DNA of 64,000 nucleotides, taken from the NCBI RefSeq assembly GCF_040096225.1, contig NZ_JBBMFC010000015.1, forward strand, positions 26,146 through 90,145. The letters are read 5' to 3'. Under the pieces are notes generated by a model. It ran no database searches, was not told the DNA's origin, and saw nothing but the letters and a program-made list of their open reading frames with translations. This DNA comes from Hominiventricola aquisgranensis. GTDB taxonomy: Bacteria; Bacillota; Clostridia; Lachnospirales; Lachnospiraceae. Positions 36,202 through 45,570 of this stretch are shown piece after piece. Within the stretch, counting starts at the first letter, position 1, and the number at the start of each line of letters is the position of its first letter. The translations under genes were made by a program, and so were the position numbers.

Positions 36202-36576
36202 TCAAAAGCCGTCTGCAAAATCCAGCGCAGCTGAAATGTCCTCCTCGGTTTCCTCCGAAACAAGAGCAGCGGCAGGCTGTGCGCTCTGCATAAGCTGTAG
36301 GATACCGCCAAGGCTTACCGGCGTACAGCTCTGCAAGCTGCGTGAGATGGTATCCTCGATCCGGCTGAGGAAAGCGTCCTCCTTCTCCCGTGTTTCCAGA
36401 TAGGGATCATCGGCAAGCTGCTTGCTACGGTCAAAGTAAGCGTTGACCGCCGAAACGACTGCCTTGCTGACTGAACGATATTCTCGCCTGTCAAGGCTCT
36501 GCAAATGCTCCCACGCCCTGCGGTCTGCTTCGTTCTCCAGATTCAGCCGAAGTGTTGTTGTGTAGATTTGCTTCAT
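36202..36576 (-). CDS. ParR-like partition adaptor protein
   Basis: This 124-aa protein has an N-terminal ribbon-helix-helix-like start (KQIYTTTLRLNLENEADRRAWEHL) and an acidic C-terminal tail (SEETEEDISAALDF). ParR/StbB adaptors share this layout: they bind centromere repeats and dock to the ParM filament through the tail. It overlaps the ParM-like gene by 4 bp and sits directly after it, the classical parMR order. The identification rests mainly on context. Confidence 0.65.
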   Translation of the reverse strand: MKQIYTTTLRLNLENEADRRAWEHLQSLDRREYRSVSKAVVSAVNAYFDRSKQLADDPYLETREKEDAFLSRIEDTISRSLQSCTPVSLGGILQLMQSAQPAAALVSEETEEDISAALDFADGF

Positions 36577-37502
36577 ACAAGATCGCCTTTCTTTTGCATT
36601 TTCTGTGCAGACAGCAGCTCATAGCCCTTGGCTGTGGCGCAGATGTCATCATTGATCATCACCCGGCTGGCATCATATTCTCCGAAATTCTTCACCATGC
36701 AGCTTCCACCGCCGACAACATAGAGCCTCATCAGTTCCGGGTCATACTCATGCTCACGCAGTCTGCGGAAGATGCCTGCGGTGTAATCCCTCGCTGTGTT
36801 CTGGATAGCAGTTAGGTAGCGTTCGCTGATGTCTGCCGTCCCAAAGCGAATCACACGCTCCAGAATCGTATCATCTACCGATGCGCCAAACTGCCGCATG
36901 AGATTTTCCCGGACAGCAATCATGCACTGGTTTGTCCCGTACTTCTCCGTGAAGCACTTCTGAGATAGCGGACGGCGCTCGTTGATATACATGACATTCA
37001 TCGTTCCGTTGCCAATGTCGCAAAGCATATTGATGCCCTTGAATCCCCGCAGTCTGTCCGCCACAGCGGAGAAGCCCTGCGGGAAGATGTCCGCTCCGGC
37101 AAACTCCACATGATAGCTGACACCACGGAAAATGAAATCCGCCATTTCATTCTGCAACAGGTACGCCTTGAAGCTATCCTTCTGTTCGCTGACCCAAGTA
37201 AGAGGGAGCCCCGCCGCCAAATGCACACGGGCAGAGGTCTGCTTGCGGATATTCAGCTCTCTTGCAATGGCAGCAAGGGTCAGAATATAGTAGTCACCGT
37301 CTGTCATTTTGTCAGAGATAAACTCCTTGTGACCTTCGCCCACGGTGTAATAGCTGCCGTTGTAGACAAGCAGATTGCTTTTGAAGGTCGGCTCCTTGTC
37401 AGAGATGATCACGCCCGTAGGAAAGCAGCAATGTGCAGTCTTGATATTCCCATAGCCGTGGTCGATGCCGATGATTATAGGGTTATTGTTCATATAGTTC
37501 AT
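36573..37502 (-). CDS. ParM/StbA-like actin ATPase for DNA segregation
   Basis: This 309-aa protein has the actin-fold motifs phosphate 1 (IIGIDHGYGNIKTAH, about 8-22), phosphate 2 (LCDIGNGTMNVMYI, about 165) and adenosine (LYVVGGGS, about 255). ATG 37502 follows AAAGGAC; longer upstream frames run through the repeat region. ParM filaments push plasmid copies apart. Its presence on an integrated element suggests the excised circle replicates and is segregated. Confidence 0.85.
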   Translation of the reverse strand: MNYMNNNPIIIGIDHGYGNIKTAHCCFPTGVIISDKEPTFKSNLLVYNGSYYTVGEGHKEFISDKMTDGDYYILTLAAIARELNIRKQTSARVHLAAGLPLTWVSEQKDSFKAYLLQNEMADFIFRGVSYHVEFAGADIFPQGFSAVADRLRGFKGINMLCDIGNGTMNVMYINERRPLSQKCFTEKYGTNQCMIAVRENLMRQFGASVDDTILERVIRFGTADISERYLTAIQNTARDYTAGIFRRLREHEYDPELMRLYVVGGGSCMVKNFGEYDASRVMINDDICATAKGYELLSAQKMQKKGDLV

Positions 37503-37546
37503 AGTTTGTCCTTTCTGCCGCTGTGCGGCCTTGAAAATAGATTGTT

Positions 37547-37765
37547 TGTGTACGGCTCTGTACGGTAAACGCCAGTGCTGTACGCCGCTGTACACCGATT
37601 GGTCTTTGGATTTTGCGTTTGCTTTGTCAAATCGCTGTTTATACCGCAAGAAAATGCGGTAATCGCAGCACATTGCACATAAAGAACGCTGATTTTGCGG
37701 TAAAATAGCTTTTTGAAAACGGAGTTGAGAACTGCCGTACATCGTGTACGGCATGTACGGCAGTT
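37547..37765. repeat. TGTAC repeat clusters, candidate parC centromere or replication origin
   Basis: TGTAC occurs at 37549, 37559, 37579 and 37589, that is, in steps of 10, 20 and 10 bp. A second cluster at 37731-37763 has three more copies, arranged as an inverted repeat (CTGCCGTACAT / ATGTACGGCAG). Between them are GCGGTAA-type repeats in both orientations. The region separates parM from the helicase gene. Helically phased repeats next to parMR are expected for ParR binding; binding by the helicase is the alternative. Confidence 0.6.
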
Positions 37766-37785
37766 TTGAAGTCCAGTTCTCATAT

Positions 37786-39111
37786 TTAATAAGGAAGCAA
37801 GTTCATCGCCTCCACTCCGATAAATCCACGCACCCGCTTTCCGGCTGCGTACACATTGTTGGTAGCCTCCACATTATAAAGCCGTTCATTCTGGGCCAGC
37901 TCTGAGCTGATACGATTTGCTGACATAGGCTTTTGTGCGTTGTCCTCGCACCAGCGGAGATAGGCTTCATAGATAGCCTTGGAGCTGGCTTCGCTGTCGG
38001 CCTTAAAGCGGATATAGCCCTCGGATTGCAAAAACTCGATCACATTGTTGCTGCTGCGCTTTACTGTCTCCATATTTTCTTTGGCTCTATCGCTGATGGT
38101 GAACTGATACTCGTTCCCAATCAACCGCCGCAGACCCTCCAGACACCACAAAAAGATGCCCTCACGCTCCTGTGTCAGCTTATCCACCAGAAATGGATCA
38201 TCGGCTCGTCCTGCTGGCCTGTCCTTGGTGGTCAACACGATCTGCCTGCGGAAGAAGCCGTCTGACTTGTCGTGCAAAGCGGTTAAAGCGCCGTTGCCGA
38301 AGCAAAGAAAGCGGACATAAAGCTGGCTCTGATAGCTTTGAACACCCTTGCGTTCCATATCCATCTTGCACTCTGAGGTCACGATGGATTTGATATAGTT
38401 GGTCTTGGGCAGGGCACTCATATCCATATCGTCATCCACCATCAGCAGCTTGTTTTCCAGGTCTGCACGGCTGAAACGGTTGTTCTCTACCTTCTGGATG
38501 CTGGTGGTATTCATGTTATCTCCCAGCATGGAGCGCATTACAAGTCCGATTCGACTCTTTCCTTCGCCGCCCTTACCAATCATCAGGAGCATTTTCTGCC
38601 CCTTTGTGGTAGGCAATAGGCAGTAGCCCATATACTCCTGCAAGGTGGGAATGTCCTCCGGGACAAGCAGCTCGGATAAAAATTGCAGCCAGCGCACAGG
38701 CGGCGGTGCATCGGGGAGATAGGCCACACTCAGACGGTTGTTGCAATAGCTTTTGTCCTCGGTGAAACGCCCATCCAGAAAGAGTGTCCCGTTTGCCACA
38801 TGGATACGGTCAGTCTCGATGGGCAGGGGCGGCGAATAGGCTTGCAGCTTGATACTGGCCAGCAGATTTGCCACCACCTTGGAAAGCCCGGAGGTCAGAC
38901 AGCCGGAGATCTCCTCCAGAATGAGATTGCCGATTTGCGCCTCGTCCTCAATCAGTCCATCCACTGTGAACAGCCTTCCTCTGACACATTTCATGGGATG
39001 CTTTTTTAAGAACTGCTGACAAAACAGCACTTCGTTGATGCGTTTTCCATCATACCAATCGGGAATGCTTTCTTCAGGCGGCATAACCATTGGGGTATTC
39101 AATTCGTCCAT
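37786..39111 (-). CDS. D5/P4-type superfamily 3 replicative helicase
   Basis: This 441-aa protein has an N-terminal D5-like region (about 25-150), Walker A GKGGEGKSRIG (about 178-188), Walker B LLMVDDDMDM (about 222) and motif C CFGNGALTAL (about 272). A C-terminal winged-helix-like part follows. SF3 helicases of phage and plasmids unwind their own origin. It overlaps the primase gene by 38 bp, so both form a replication pair and support autonomous replication of the excised element. Confidence 0.85.
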   Translation of the reverse strand: MDELNTPMVMPPEESIPDWYDGKRINEVLFCQQFLKKHPMKCVRGRLFTVDGLIEDEAQIGNLILEEISGCLTSGLSKVVANLLASIKLQAYSPPLPIETDRIHVANGTLFLDGRFTEDKSYCNNRLSVAYLPDAPPPVRWLQFLSELLVPEDIPTLQEYMGYCLLPTTKGQKMLLMIGKGGEGKSRIGLVMRSMLGDNMNTTSIQKVENNRFSRADLENKLLMVDDDMDMSALPKTNYIKSIVTSECKMDMERKGVQSYQSQLYVRFLCFGNGALTALHDKSDGFFRRQIVLTTKDRPAGRADDPFLVDKLTQEREGIFLWCLEGLRRLIGNEYQFTISDRAKENMETVKRSSNNVIEFLQSEGYIRFKADSEASSKAIYEAYLRWCEDNAQKPMSANRISSELAQNERLYNVEATNNVYAAGKRVRGFIGVEAMNLLPY

Positions 39112-39709
39112 AGGTTTCCTCCTTTCGCAGTTGTTCCAGACGCTCCTTTAGTGCTATGATTTCACCATCCGTCATCCAGTCCTGTACAATTTCCCGACGC
39201 TCATAGCTGTCACCAAAGGTGAGAATGTTCAGTTCATATTCAATCTGACTGAGCTTGTGGCAGGCTTCCACGAATAAATCATGGACTGGCTCATCCGGCG
39301 TTTGCGGCGCATAGTATGCTTTCCATTCCTCCAAGCAACGGTAATAGTCCGATAAAACAGAAAAGCACAGACGCTCGTTTTCTTTGAGCTTCTGTGCTTC
39401 TGTTCGGATACGCTTTGCATTGAGTGCCGCTGCGCTGGGCGGCTTGTCCGGGTCAAGATGAAAGTCTATCACCAGCTTCATGGCTGCGTCGTAGGGCTTG
39501 AGATCAAACAACCTTGCAGTGAAGTCAATGACATCTCCATGCTCTCCGCAGGTAAAGCAATAATAATGGTCGTTTGCCACATACAAGCTGGGGTGTCTGT
39601 CATTGTGAAAGGGGCAGAGCGCCTTGCCGTGCCGGTTGACCTCAAGGCCATACGCCTGTGCCGCTTCCCGCAGGCTGACGTTGTTTTTTACGGTTTCGAA
39701 TAAATTCAT
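39074..39709 (-). CDS. CHC2 zinc-finger primase-like protein
   Basis: This 211-aa protein has a DnaG-type zinc finger (CPFHNDRHPSL...YYCFTCGEHGDV, about residues 31-62) but is too short for a TOPRIM catalytic domain. The rest is helical. ATG 39709 has AAAGGAGG just before it. It probably acts with the SF3 helicase in priming or origin recognition of element C. Activity as a full primase is doubtful. Confidence 0.8.
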   Translation of the reverse strand: MNLFETVKNNVSLREAAQAYGLEVNRHGKALCPFHNDRHPSLYVANDHYYCFTCGEHGDVIDFTARLFDLKPYDAAMKLVIDFHLDPDKPPSAAALNAKRIRTEAQKLKENERLCFSVLSDYYRCLEEWKAYYAPQTPDEPVHDLFVEACHKLSQIEYELNILTFGDSYERREIVQDWMTDGEIIALKERLEQLRKEETYGRIEYPNGYAA

Positions 39710-39792
39710 GTGTCCTCCTTTGCGTAGAAAAAGCGGCTTGCCCTGATATAAGGCAAACCGCTTCCTCAAAATTTATTGTTTTATTGGAAATA

Positions 39793-41841
39793 TTAAGCCG
39801 GAGAGGTAACTGTCTCCGCTGCCAGTTTTTCCTTCCTGTTCGCTGCATTGCGAACCCGCTGGCCTTTGATATGCCCCTCATATCGGCACTCATCACTGCA
39901 ATACTTGACATTGCTTCTTGTGGTGGAAAAGGTCTTACCGCAGTTTTCACAAGTGCAGTCACGCCGCCTGTTTTCTGCCGCTTCCTGCCGGTAGAACTTC
40001 GCCCGGCAATTCGGTCCGCAGAACATAGCAGCCGAGCTTTTGGATTCAAATCCCTGACCGCAGCACTTACAGGTTAGCTGAAAAGGCTGCCCAACGGTGT
40101 GCTTCCCGGCCTTAATCAACTGATAGCGCTCCCGGCTTTTGATGCGATGCTGGCGTAGCTGCTCCTGCCGCTTGATTTCCTCTGCTGTCAGCTCCGGGGC
40201 AGGAAGTTCAAACTTTCCGATGAATTTCAGGAAGATTTCTACCTCCTGCGTTCTGTCCCCGTCGATGCGCTCCGGGGCATGAACGATGATTTTATCAATA
40301 AATTCATTGATCATCGGTGTAGTCAGCTCGGAGAAATCGGTGTACTTTTCTGCCAAAGCAAGGAACTGCTCTACACGGGCAGTATCTTCCTCATAGCTCG
40401 TCAGGCTTTCCTCCGTTTCTGCAATCTGTGCGGAAAGGTTTTTCTGTTCGACTTCGTACTCAGCAAGCAGGCTGTCAAAGCGTTCCTCAGAAATTCGGCC
40501 TACGGCAAAGGATTCATAGAGCTTTTTAATGATCGTATCCAGCTCACTGTGGCGCTTACGGTCTTTGTTCAGCTTTCGTTTGGCATCTTTGGCCGCCTCC
40601 ACCTGCCTGACCTGTGAAGCGGCTCGTATCTTCTCGGTGAATTTTTCCCGATCTGCTATGGCAAGCTGGCTGACAGTGCGGATTGTCTCTAAAATAAGGA
40701 TACGCAGCGACTTAGTGGTAATATAGTGCCCGCAGCAGTCCTTTCCATGCTTCTGATGTGCCAGTGTATAAGAGGAGCAGTCAAAGAAATCCGACGGATA
40801 CGGAGTGCCTTCTGTACCGCCTCTGGAACGATGATTATACATCTTTGCGCCGCAGTCCGCACAGTATAAAAGCCCGGTCAGGGGATTGGCTTCGCCTATG
40901 GTATCAATACGCCGTGGCGTTTTCCGCAGTTGCTGAGCAAGCTCCCATGTTTCCGGCTCGATAATGGCCTCATGGGTGTTCTCGAAGATCAGCCAGTCCT
41001 CCTTGGGATTAGGAATAGAGGTCTTGTCCTTATATGACAGCTTGTGGGAACGGAAATTGACCGTATGCCCCATATACTCAGGCTTAGACAATATCTGCCC
41101 CACAATATAGCCGCTCCAGTTATAAGGATATGCGAACTCGGTCTTACTTTTCCAAACGCCAATGCCTTTCCTTGCAAAATAGACCGCCGGAGCTTCTACC
41201 TTATCTTCAAAAAGGATTCTGGCAATGTCATAGGGGCCTTTTCCCTCGATGGTCAGACGGAAGATGCGCCGCACAACGGCGGCGGCCTCCTCGTCAATCA
41301 ACCAATGGTGCTTGTCGTTCGGGTCTTTCTTATAGCCGTAGATGGCACTGTTGGTGGTAGGCTTGCCTGATTCCCCCTTCACACGGATAGCGGTTTTCTG
41401 CTTGCGGCTCAGATCACGCAAGTACCACTCGTTCATGATGTTGAGGAACGGAGCAAATTCATTGCTGTTCTGGTCGTTGCTGTCCACGCTGTTGGCGATG
41501 GCAATAAAATGAATGCCATGCTGACGGAACATAACCTCCGTGTAAAAGCCGGTCTGCAAGTAGTCACGTCCGATTCGGGACATATCCTTTACGATCACAC
41601 GAGCCACCTTGCCAGCTTCAATGTCTGCCACCAGCTTTTTCCATGCCGGTCTTTCAAATGTGCCGCCTGAGAATCCGTCGTCCGTGTAATGGGCAAAGTT
41701 TGTGTACCCCTGCTGTGCGCAATAGCCCTCCAAGTATTTCTTTTGATTCACAATGGAGTTGCTATCCCCAATCTGGTCATCGTCACGGGAAAGTCGTTCG
41801 TATAAGGCGGTGATCTTGTCCTCAGTCTGAATGATGCTCAT
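39793..41841 (-). CDS. Large serine recombinase with two extra zinc-finger motifs (element C)
   Basis: This 682-aa protein has a resolvase domain with catalytic Ser in ALYERLSRDD (about residue 18) and IVKDMSRIGRDYL. It continues with a recombinase domain, a zinc ribbon (CADCGAKMYNH...C), a coiled coil and a DUF4368-like region. Beyond the usual end near 550 a tail carries two similar Cys clusters (CKCCGQGF...FCGPNC; CENCGKTF...YCSDEC). It overlaps TnpW by 4 bp. It is intact and the probable enzyme for insertion and excision of element C. Confidence 0.9.
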   Translation of the reverse strand: MSIIQTEDKITALYERLSRDDDQIGDSNSIVNQKKYLEGYCAQQGYTNFAHYTDDGFSGGTFERPAWKKLVADIEAGKVARVIVKDMSRIGRDYLQTGFYTEVMFRQHGIHFIAIANSVDSNDQNSNEFAPFLNIMNEWYLRDLSRKQKTAIRVKGESGKPTTNSAIYGYKKDPNDKHHWLIDEEAAAVVRRIFRLTIEGKGPYDIARILFEDKVEAPAVYFARKGIGVWKSKTEFAYPYNWSGYIVGQILSKPEYMGHTVNFRSHKLSYKDKTSIPNPKEDWLIFENTHEAIIEPETWELAQQLRKTPRRIDTIGEANPLTGLLYCADCGAKMYNHRSRGGTEGTPYPSDFFDCSSYTLAHQKHGKDCCGHYITTKSLRILILETIRTVSQLAIADREKFTEKIRAASQVRQVEAAKDAKRKLNKDRKRHSELDTIIKKLYESFAVGRISEERFDSLLAEYEVEQKNLSAQIAETEESLTSYEEDTARVEQFLALAEKYTDFSELTTPMINEFIDKIIVHAPERIDGDRTQEVEIFLKFIGKFELPAPELTAEEIKRQEQLRQHRIKSRERYQLIKAGKHTVGQPFQLTCKCCGQGFESKSSAAMFCGPNCRAKFYRQEAAENRRRDCTCENCGKTFSTTRSNVKYCSDECRYEGHIKGQRVRNAANRKEKLAAETVTSPA

Positions 41842-42047
41842 GATGCGCTCCTTTCAGACTGACGGCTCATTTGTGGTACACCAATTATATCACAAGTTCC
41901 GTCGTTTGTAACTACTTCGTTGCGTATCATTCGTAAAATTTTATCCTCCATTGTCTCTTTCCCACTTTCACTGAAAGCGACTCTCACCTTGTAGGTGGTG
42001 CCGCCAATACGTCTTATCATATACTGTGCCTGTTTGTTTTTATCCAT
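41838..42047 (-). CDS. TnpW-family transposon protein
   Basis: This 69-aa protein opens with MDKNKQAQYMIRRIGGTTYK, the pattern of TnpW proteins encoded beside large serine recombinases (Tn4451 group). ATG 42047 follows AAGGAGG; a longer frame to 42131 is unsupported. Stop and recombinase start overlap by 4 bp. Its function in transposition is unknown. Confidence 0.75.
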   Translation of the reverse strand: MDKNKQAQYMIRRIGGTTYKVRVAFSESGKETMEDKILRMIRNEVVTNDGTCDIIGVPQMSRQSERSAS

Positions 42048-42297
42048 AGCGTTCCTCCTTGAAAAATTCATGTTCGTTTGATATACTAATGGTGGTTCCG
42101 ACTGATGTAAGTCGGTGGCATCTTGTGTCATGTTTCATAAAGCTACCGCAACTTGCGTCCTCCTTTCTCTTGATACGGGTTGAAAAAGTAACCTAAATAA
42201 CCGCTTATCAGATTACCCTCTCACTAATAGGAGAAATCCGGGGTGTAAATCGGAACTGTTTTTGAAAGAAATTCAAAAAATTTTCGGAGGTGAGGTC

Positions 42298-43176
42298 ATG
42301 ACAGATGAAAATAGAACATTTCTCCTGTTCCCGGATGACGGTGATGACCTAACCGAATGGGATGAAGCCTCCGATCTGACGATACAAAACGAGCAGTTAG
42401 AGGAAATCCTCTCCGAAGAACGAGCCTTAGAGCTGGAAAGAGAGCTGGAGCAGGACGAAAACCCAAGGGACTACACCGTAGAACTGGAGGACGAAGAGGA
42501 AGAAGCTGCTCCTGTCAGCGAAAAACGCTTAAAGCGCCAGATACGGGCAGAGGCGTTGGCACGGCTGGAGGATGCTGCAAGAACAGAGGACGACTTTCGA
42601 TACGTTGTCAGCGAATGGGACAGGTTGGATCGGAATCGGGAACGACGGGAGCGTGACCATGAAAATCTCCGGGGAGATGTTCCGTTAGAATACATGGCAG
42701 TTCCCAATCCGAAGATGATTCCGCTGTATTTGAATCTGCCACGATACCGCCAGCTTGCCAGCGGCAATTTTCTGGATATCATTTTTTCTTGCCCCTATGA
42801 ACTGCATGAGTTGGTTGCAAGCTCATTTATTTCTGAGCTGATACGCAGCCTTACCATTGATCAGAAGGAAGTGCTGTATTACCTGTCCATCCGGCAGTAC
42901 AGCACCATACAGGTGGGTATGATACGGGGACAGACAGACCGAAACATTAGAAAGCTCCGAAAGAATATCCACAAGAAGCTGCAAAGAGCGGTTTATGATT
43001 ACCTTTTGGAAAAACAGAACGACTGTGGAAGCCTAACGCTGCGGGAACGGCAGTTCTTAGAGGAATATGGGCTTTTGCTGAAAGCCTATGGCAAGGACGC
43101 CGTTATCCTCCGGGAGAACAAATCAAAGCCGAGGAAAAAGAAAGCTGCCCTTGGCAGCAGCAAGGACAGCGAATGA
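42298..43176 (+). CDS. Sigma-70-like protein with acidic N-terminal region
   Basis: This 292-aa protein has a very acidic first 75 residues (runs such as EDEEEEAA). It carries a C-terminal region-4-like helix-turn-helix near residues 180-240 (LTIDQKEVLYYLSIRQYSTIQVGMIRGQTDRNIRK). ATG 42298 has GGAGGTGAGG in front. It begins a + strand operon with the DUF6076 and AlbA genes. Probably a transcription factor controlling the element; target unknown. Confidence 0.65.
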   Translation: MTDENRTFLLFPDDGDDLTEWDEASDLTIQNEQLEEILSEERALELERELEQDENPRDYTVELEDEEEEAAPVSEKRLKRQIRAEALARLEDAARTEDDFRYVVSEWDRLDRNRERRERDHENLRGDVPLEYMAVPNPKMIPLYLNLPRYRQLASGNFLDIIFSCPYELHELVASSFISELIRSLTIDQKEVLYYLSIRQYSTIQVGMIRGQTDRNIRKLRKNIHKKLQRAVYDYLLEKQNDCGSLTLRERQFLEEYGLLLKAYGKDAVILRENKSKPRKKKAALGSSKDSE

Positions 43177-43223
43177 TCTGATTGAATTTGATAAGCAGAT
43201 GACCGAAAGGAAGGATTTGCGTT

Positions 43224-44150
43224 ATGAATACATTTTTTGAGCAATCCCGTTCCCATTGGGTGCGGTATGAACGCTATGAAATCAAAACAGGCAAGGACGG
43301 GAAGAAATACATCACCCCGGCAAAGGATGCCAGGCCGGATGTCTATAACCCACTCAAGGAAGCCCCGGACATTGTGCTGGATGCTCTGAATGTGGGGATG
43401 CTGATGATGAACGGCAAGAAAAGCTCTGAGCCAGAGGTAGAAAAGGCAATCTTGGAATTTATTACCCACTATGGGCTGCTGGGCCTGATGACGGCCCTGC
43501 CCACCACGCCGTCCTTTATGGATTATGAGGCGGTATATCTGCCAAAGAACCATTTTATCAAGGAAGAAACGATGGAGACGGAGAAGTATCTGTCCCTGTT
43601 TTACCCCTTTGATAAGCTGGATGTGGTCAAGAACGGTGTGGAATCCAGTTGGAATGTGTCCAGCGACCGGGCAATGATTGCACTGACCATGACCTTTATG
43701 GACGAGCCGATGGCAAAGACCATGAGCTTCCAGCGGGCGTATGCAGAGCCTTACGATTGGGTGGCACAGCAACTCAAGGATTGGGCATTTAATATGCTGA
43801 CCTCTTTCTTCTATTATAATGACTATGATTCCATGGAGGAAGAAAGCCGGAATATGCTGCGTAAGTCTATGGCTGCATTTGGCGGCATTGCACCCACCTA
43901 TCATATAGAGCTGTTGGATAGGCCAACGATCTATTGGGATTTCCATTCCCTGCTGTTGGGGATTCAGATGATGTTCAGCTTCATGCTGGTGGACAGCACA
44001 AAGCCGTTGCGGATGTGCAAGCAGTGTCAGAAAGTGTTCCTGAGTAACCGGGCTAACTCCGCTTTTTGCAGTGCAAGGTGTAAAAATCAGTATAATGTTT
44101 ATAAGAGCCGGGGAAAGAATAAATCAGAGGATGGTGATAATAATGCCTGA
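43224..44150 (+). CDS. DUF6076-like protein with C-terminal zinc finger
   Basis: This 308-aa protein is of unknown function with a C-terminal Cys cluster CKQCQKVFLSNRANSAFCSARC (near 262-285). That cluster is similar to the extra zinc fingers on the serine recombinase of the same element. The body matches proteins labelled DUF6076 in gut Clostridia elements. It follows the sigma-like gene by 47 bp and overlaps the AlbA gene by 8 bp. ATG 43224 follows AAAGGAAGG. Confidence 0.65.
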   Translation: MNTFFEQSRSHWVRYERYEIKTGKDGKKYITPAKDARPDVYNPLKEAPDIVLDALNVGMLMMNGKKSSEPEVEKAILEFITHYGLLGLMTALPTTPSFMDYEAVYLPKNHFIKEETMETEKYLSLFYPFDKLDVVKNGVESSWNVSSDRAMIALTMTFMDEPMAKTMSFQRAYAEPYDWVAQQLKDWAFNMLTSFFYYNDYDSMEEESRNMLRKSMAAFGGIAPTYHIELLDRPTIYWDFHSLLLGIQMMFSFMLVDSTKPLRMCKQCQKVFLSNRANSAFCSARCKNQYNVYKSRGKNKSEDGDNNA

Positions 44151-45510
44151 AAATCAGAACATAGAATGGAAAGCTAAGTGGAAGGATGACTATCTGGAAT
44201 GGATTTGCGGCTTCGCCAATGCACAGGGCGGCAAGATTTATATTGGCTGTGACGATGATGGAAAAGTTATCGGCCTGCCCAATATCCGCAAGCTGCTGGA
44301 GGATGTTCCAAACAAAATCCGAAATGCCATGAGCATCGTGGTGGATGTCAATCAGCTGGAGCGTGACGGGAAAGAATATCTGGAAATCGTTGTTCCACCA
44401 TATCCCGTTGCCATAAACTGCAAAGGTGTCTATTATTATAGAAGCGGCAGCACCATGCAGACCCTTTCTGGCCCAGAACTGGAGAGCTTCATTCTACGCA
44501 AACGTGGTGCTTCGTGGGATAATATGCCCTTGCCGGGATTTACGTTGGATGATATTGATGATGAGTTGGTCAAGAGATTCAAGACCCTTGCCGCCAAGAA
44601 GGGCCGGATCGACCAAAGCGTTTTAGACGAGGACAAAGCGGATTTAATGGAAAAGCTGCGTCTGACCAATGCCGGGTATTATACCAACGCAGCGATGCTG
44701 CTGTTCTGCAAAGACCCTGACCGCTGGCAGCTGGGCGCATACACAAAAATCGGCTTTTTCGAGAATGATGCCGATCTCCGTTATCAGGATGAAATTCACG
44801 GCTCCTTGTTGGAACAGATTGACAAGATCATTGAAGTCATCCATCTGAAATATATGAAAGCGAAAATCACTTACGAAGGGATGCAGCGCATTGAGCGTTA
44901 TTTTGTTCCCGACGCTGCCCTGCGTGAAGCCCTTCTTAACGCTCTATGCCACAAGCAATATGAAAGCGGCGTTCCGATTCAGATCAGCGTGTATGAGGAT
45001 AAGCTGTATATCGCTAACTGTGGTAGGCTTCCAGACAACTGGACGGCAGACAGCCTGATGTCCAAACACGCATCCCGCCCTTACAACACGGCGATTGCGA
45101 ATGTGTATTATTTGGCCGGCTTCATCGAGAGCTGGGGACGTGGTATTGAGAAAATCTGTCAGGCTTGCAAGGAAGATGGAAGCCCGCTTCCTGCGTACAC
45201 CGTGCATCCCGGCGATATTATGATTCAGTTTACAGCGTCAGAGGATCGGGTTATTCGATCTGCCACCTACAAGGTGACAGAAAAGGTAACAGAAAAGGTA
45301 ACAGAAAAGGTAACAGAAACCTTGGATGAAAAATCCATGCAAATTCTGGCCCTGATTTCCGAAGATCCTGCATACACATCTACCACCATAGCAGATAAGC
45401 TATCTATCAGCAGAAAAACAGTTTCTCAGCGTCTGAAGGAGCTGAAGGAAAAAGGAATCATCGAGCGCATCGGGTCTGACCGAAAAGGCTACTGGAATAT
45501 AAAGAGCTAA
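44143..45510 (+). CDS. Schlafen AlbA_2-domain protein with RecG-like C-terminus
   Basis: This 455-aa protein has an N-terminal AlbA_2 nucleic-acid-binding domain (about 5-120; EWICGFANAQGGKIYIGCDDDG). An ATP-binding HATPase_c_4-like region lies near 240-350 (ALREALLNALCH, FIESWGRGIEKI). After a KVTE repeat comes a winged helix (STTIADKLSISRKTVSQRLKEL). ATG 44143 follows GAGGATGG. Such proteins are common regulators or defence-like genes in mobile elements; the exact role is unknown. Confidence 0.8.
   Translation: MPENQNIEWKAKWKDDYLEWICGFANAQGGKIYIGCDDDGKVIGLPNIRKLLEDVPNKIRNAMSIVVDVNQLERDGKEYLEIVVPPYPVAINCKGVYYYRSGSTMQTLSGPELESFILRKRGASWDNMPLPGFTLDDIDDELVKRFKTLAAKKGRIDQSVLDEDKADLMEKLRLTNAGYYTNAAMLLFCKDPDRWQLGAYTKIGFFENDADLRYQDEIHGSLLEQIDKIIEVIHLKYMKAKITYEGMQRIERYFVPDAALREALLNALCHKQYESGVPIQISVYEDKLYIANCGRLPDNWTADSLMSKHASRPYNTAIANVYYLAGFIESWGRGIEKICQACKEDGSPLPAYTVHPGDIMIQFTASEDRVIRSATYKVTEKVTEKVTEKVTETLDEKSMQILALISEDPAYTSTTIADKLSISRKTVSQRLKELKEKGIIERIGSDRKGYWNIKS
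45271..45318. repeat. Four 12-bp tandem repeats encoding KVTE
   Basis: AAGGTRACAGAA is repeated four times without interruption inside the AlbA gene, encoding KVTEKVTEKVTEKVTE as a linker before the winged helix. The first unit differs by one base. In-frame copy change by slippage is possible. Confidence 0.9.
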
Positions 45511-45570
45511 GTGATACAGAATTAGCCCCACACCAGCGTTCATTCATGCTGATGCGGGGCTAACATGTGT

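Noticed and set aside
37547..37765. CRISPR array
   Set aside because: The TGTAC repeats are 5-7 bp and spaced 10-20 bp, without spacers of CRISPR size and without cas genes.
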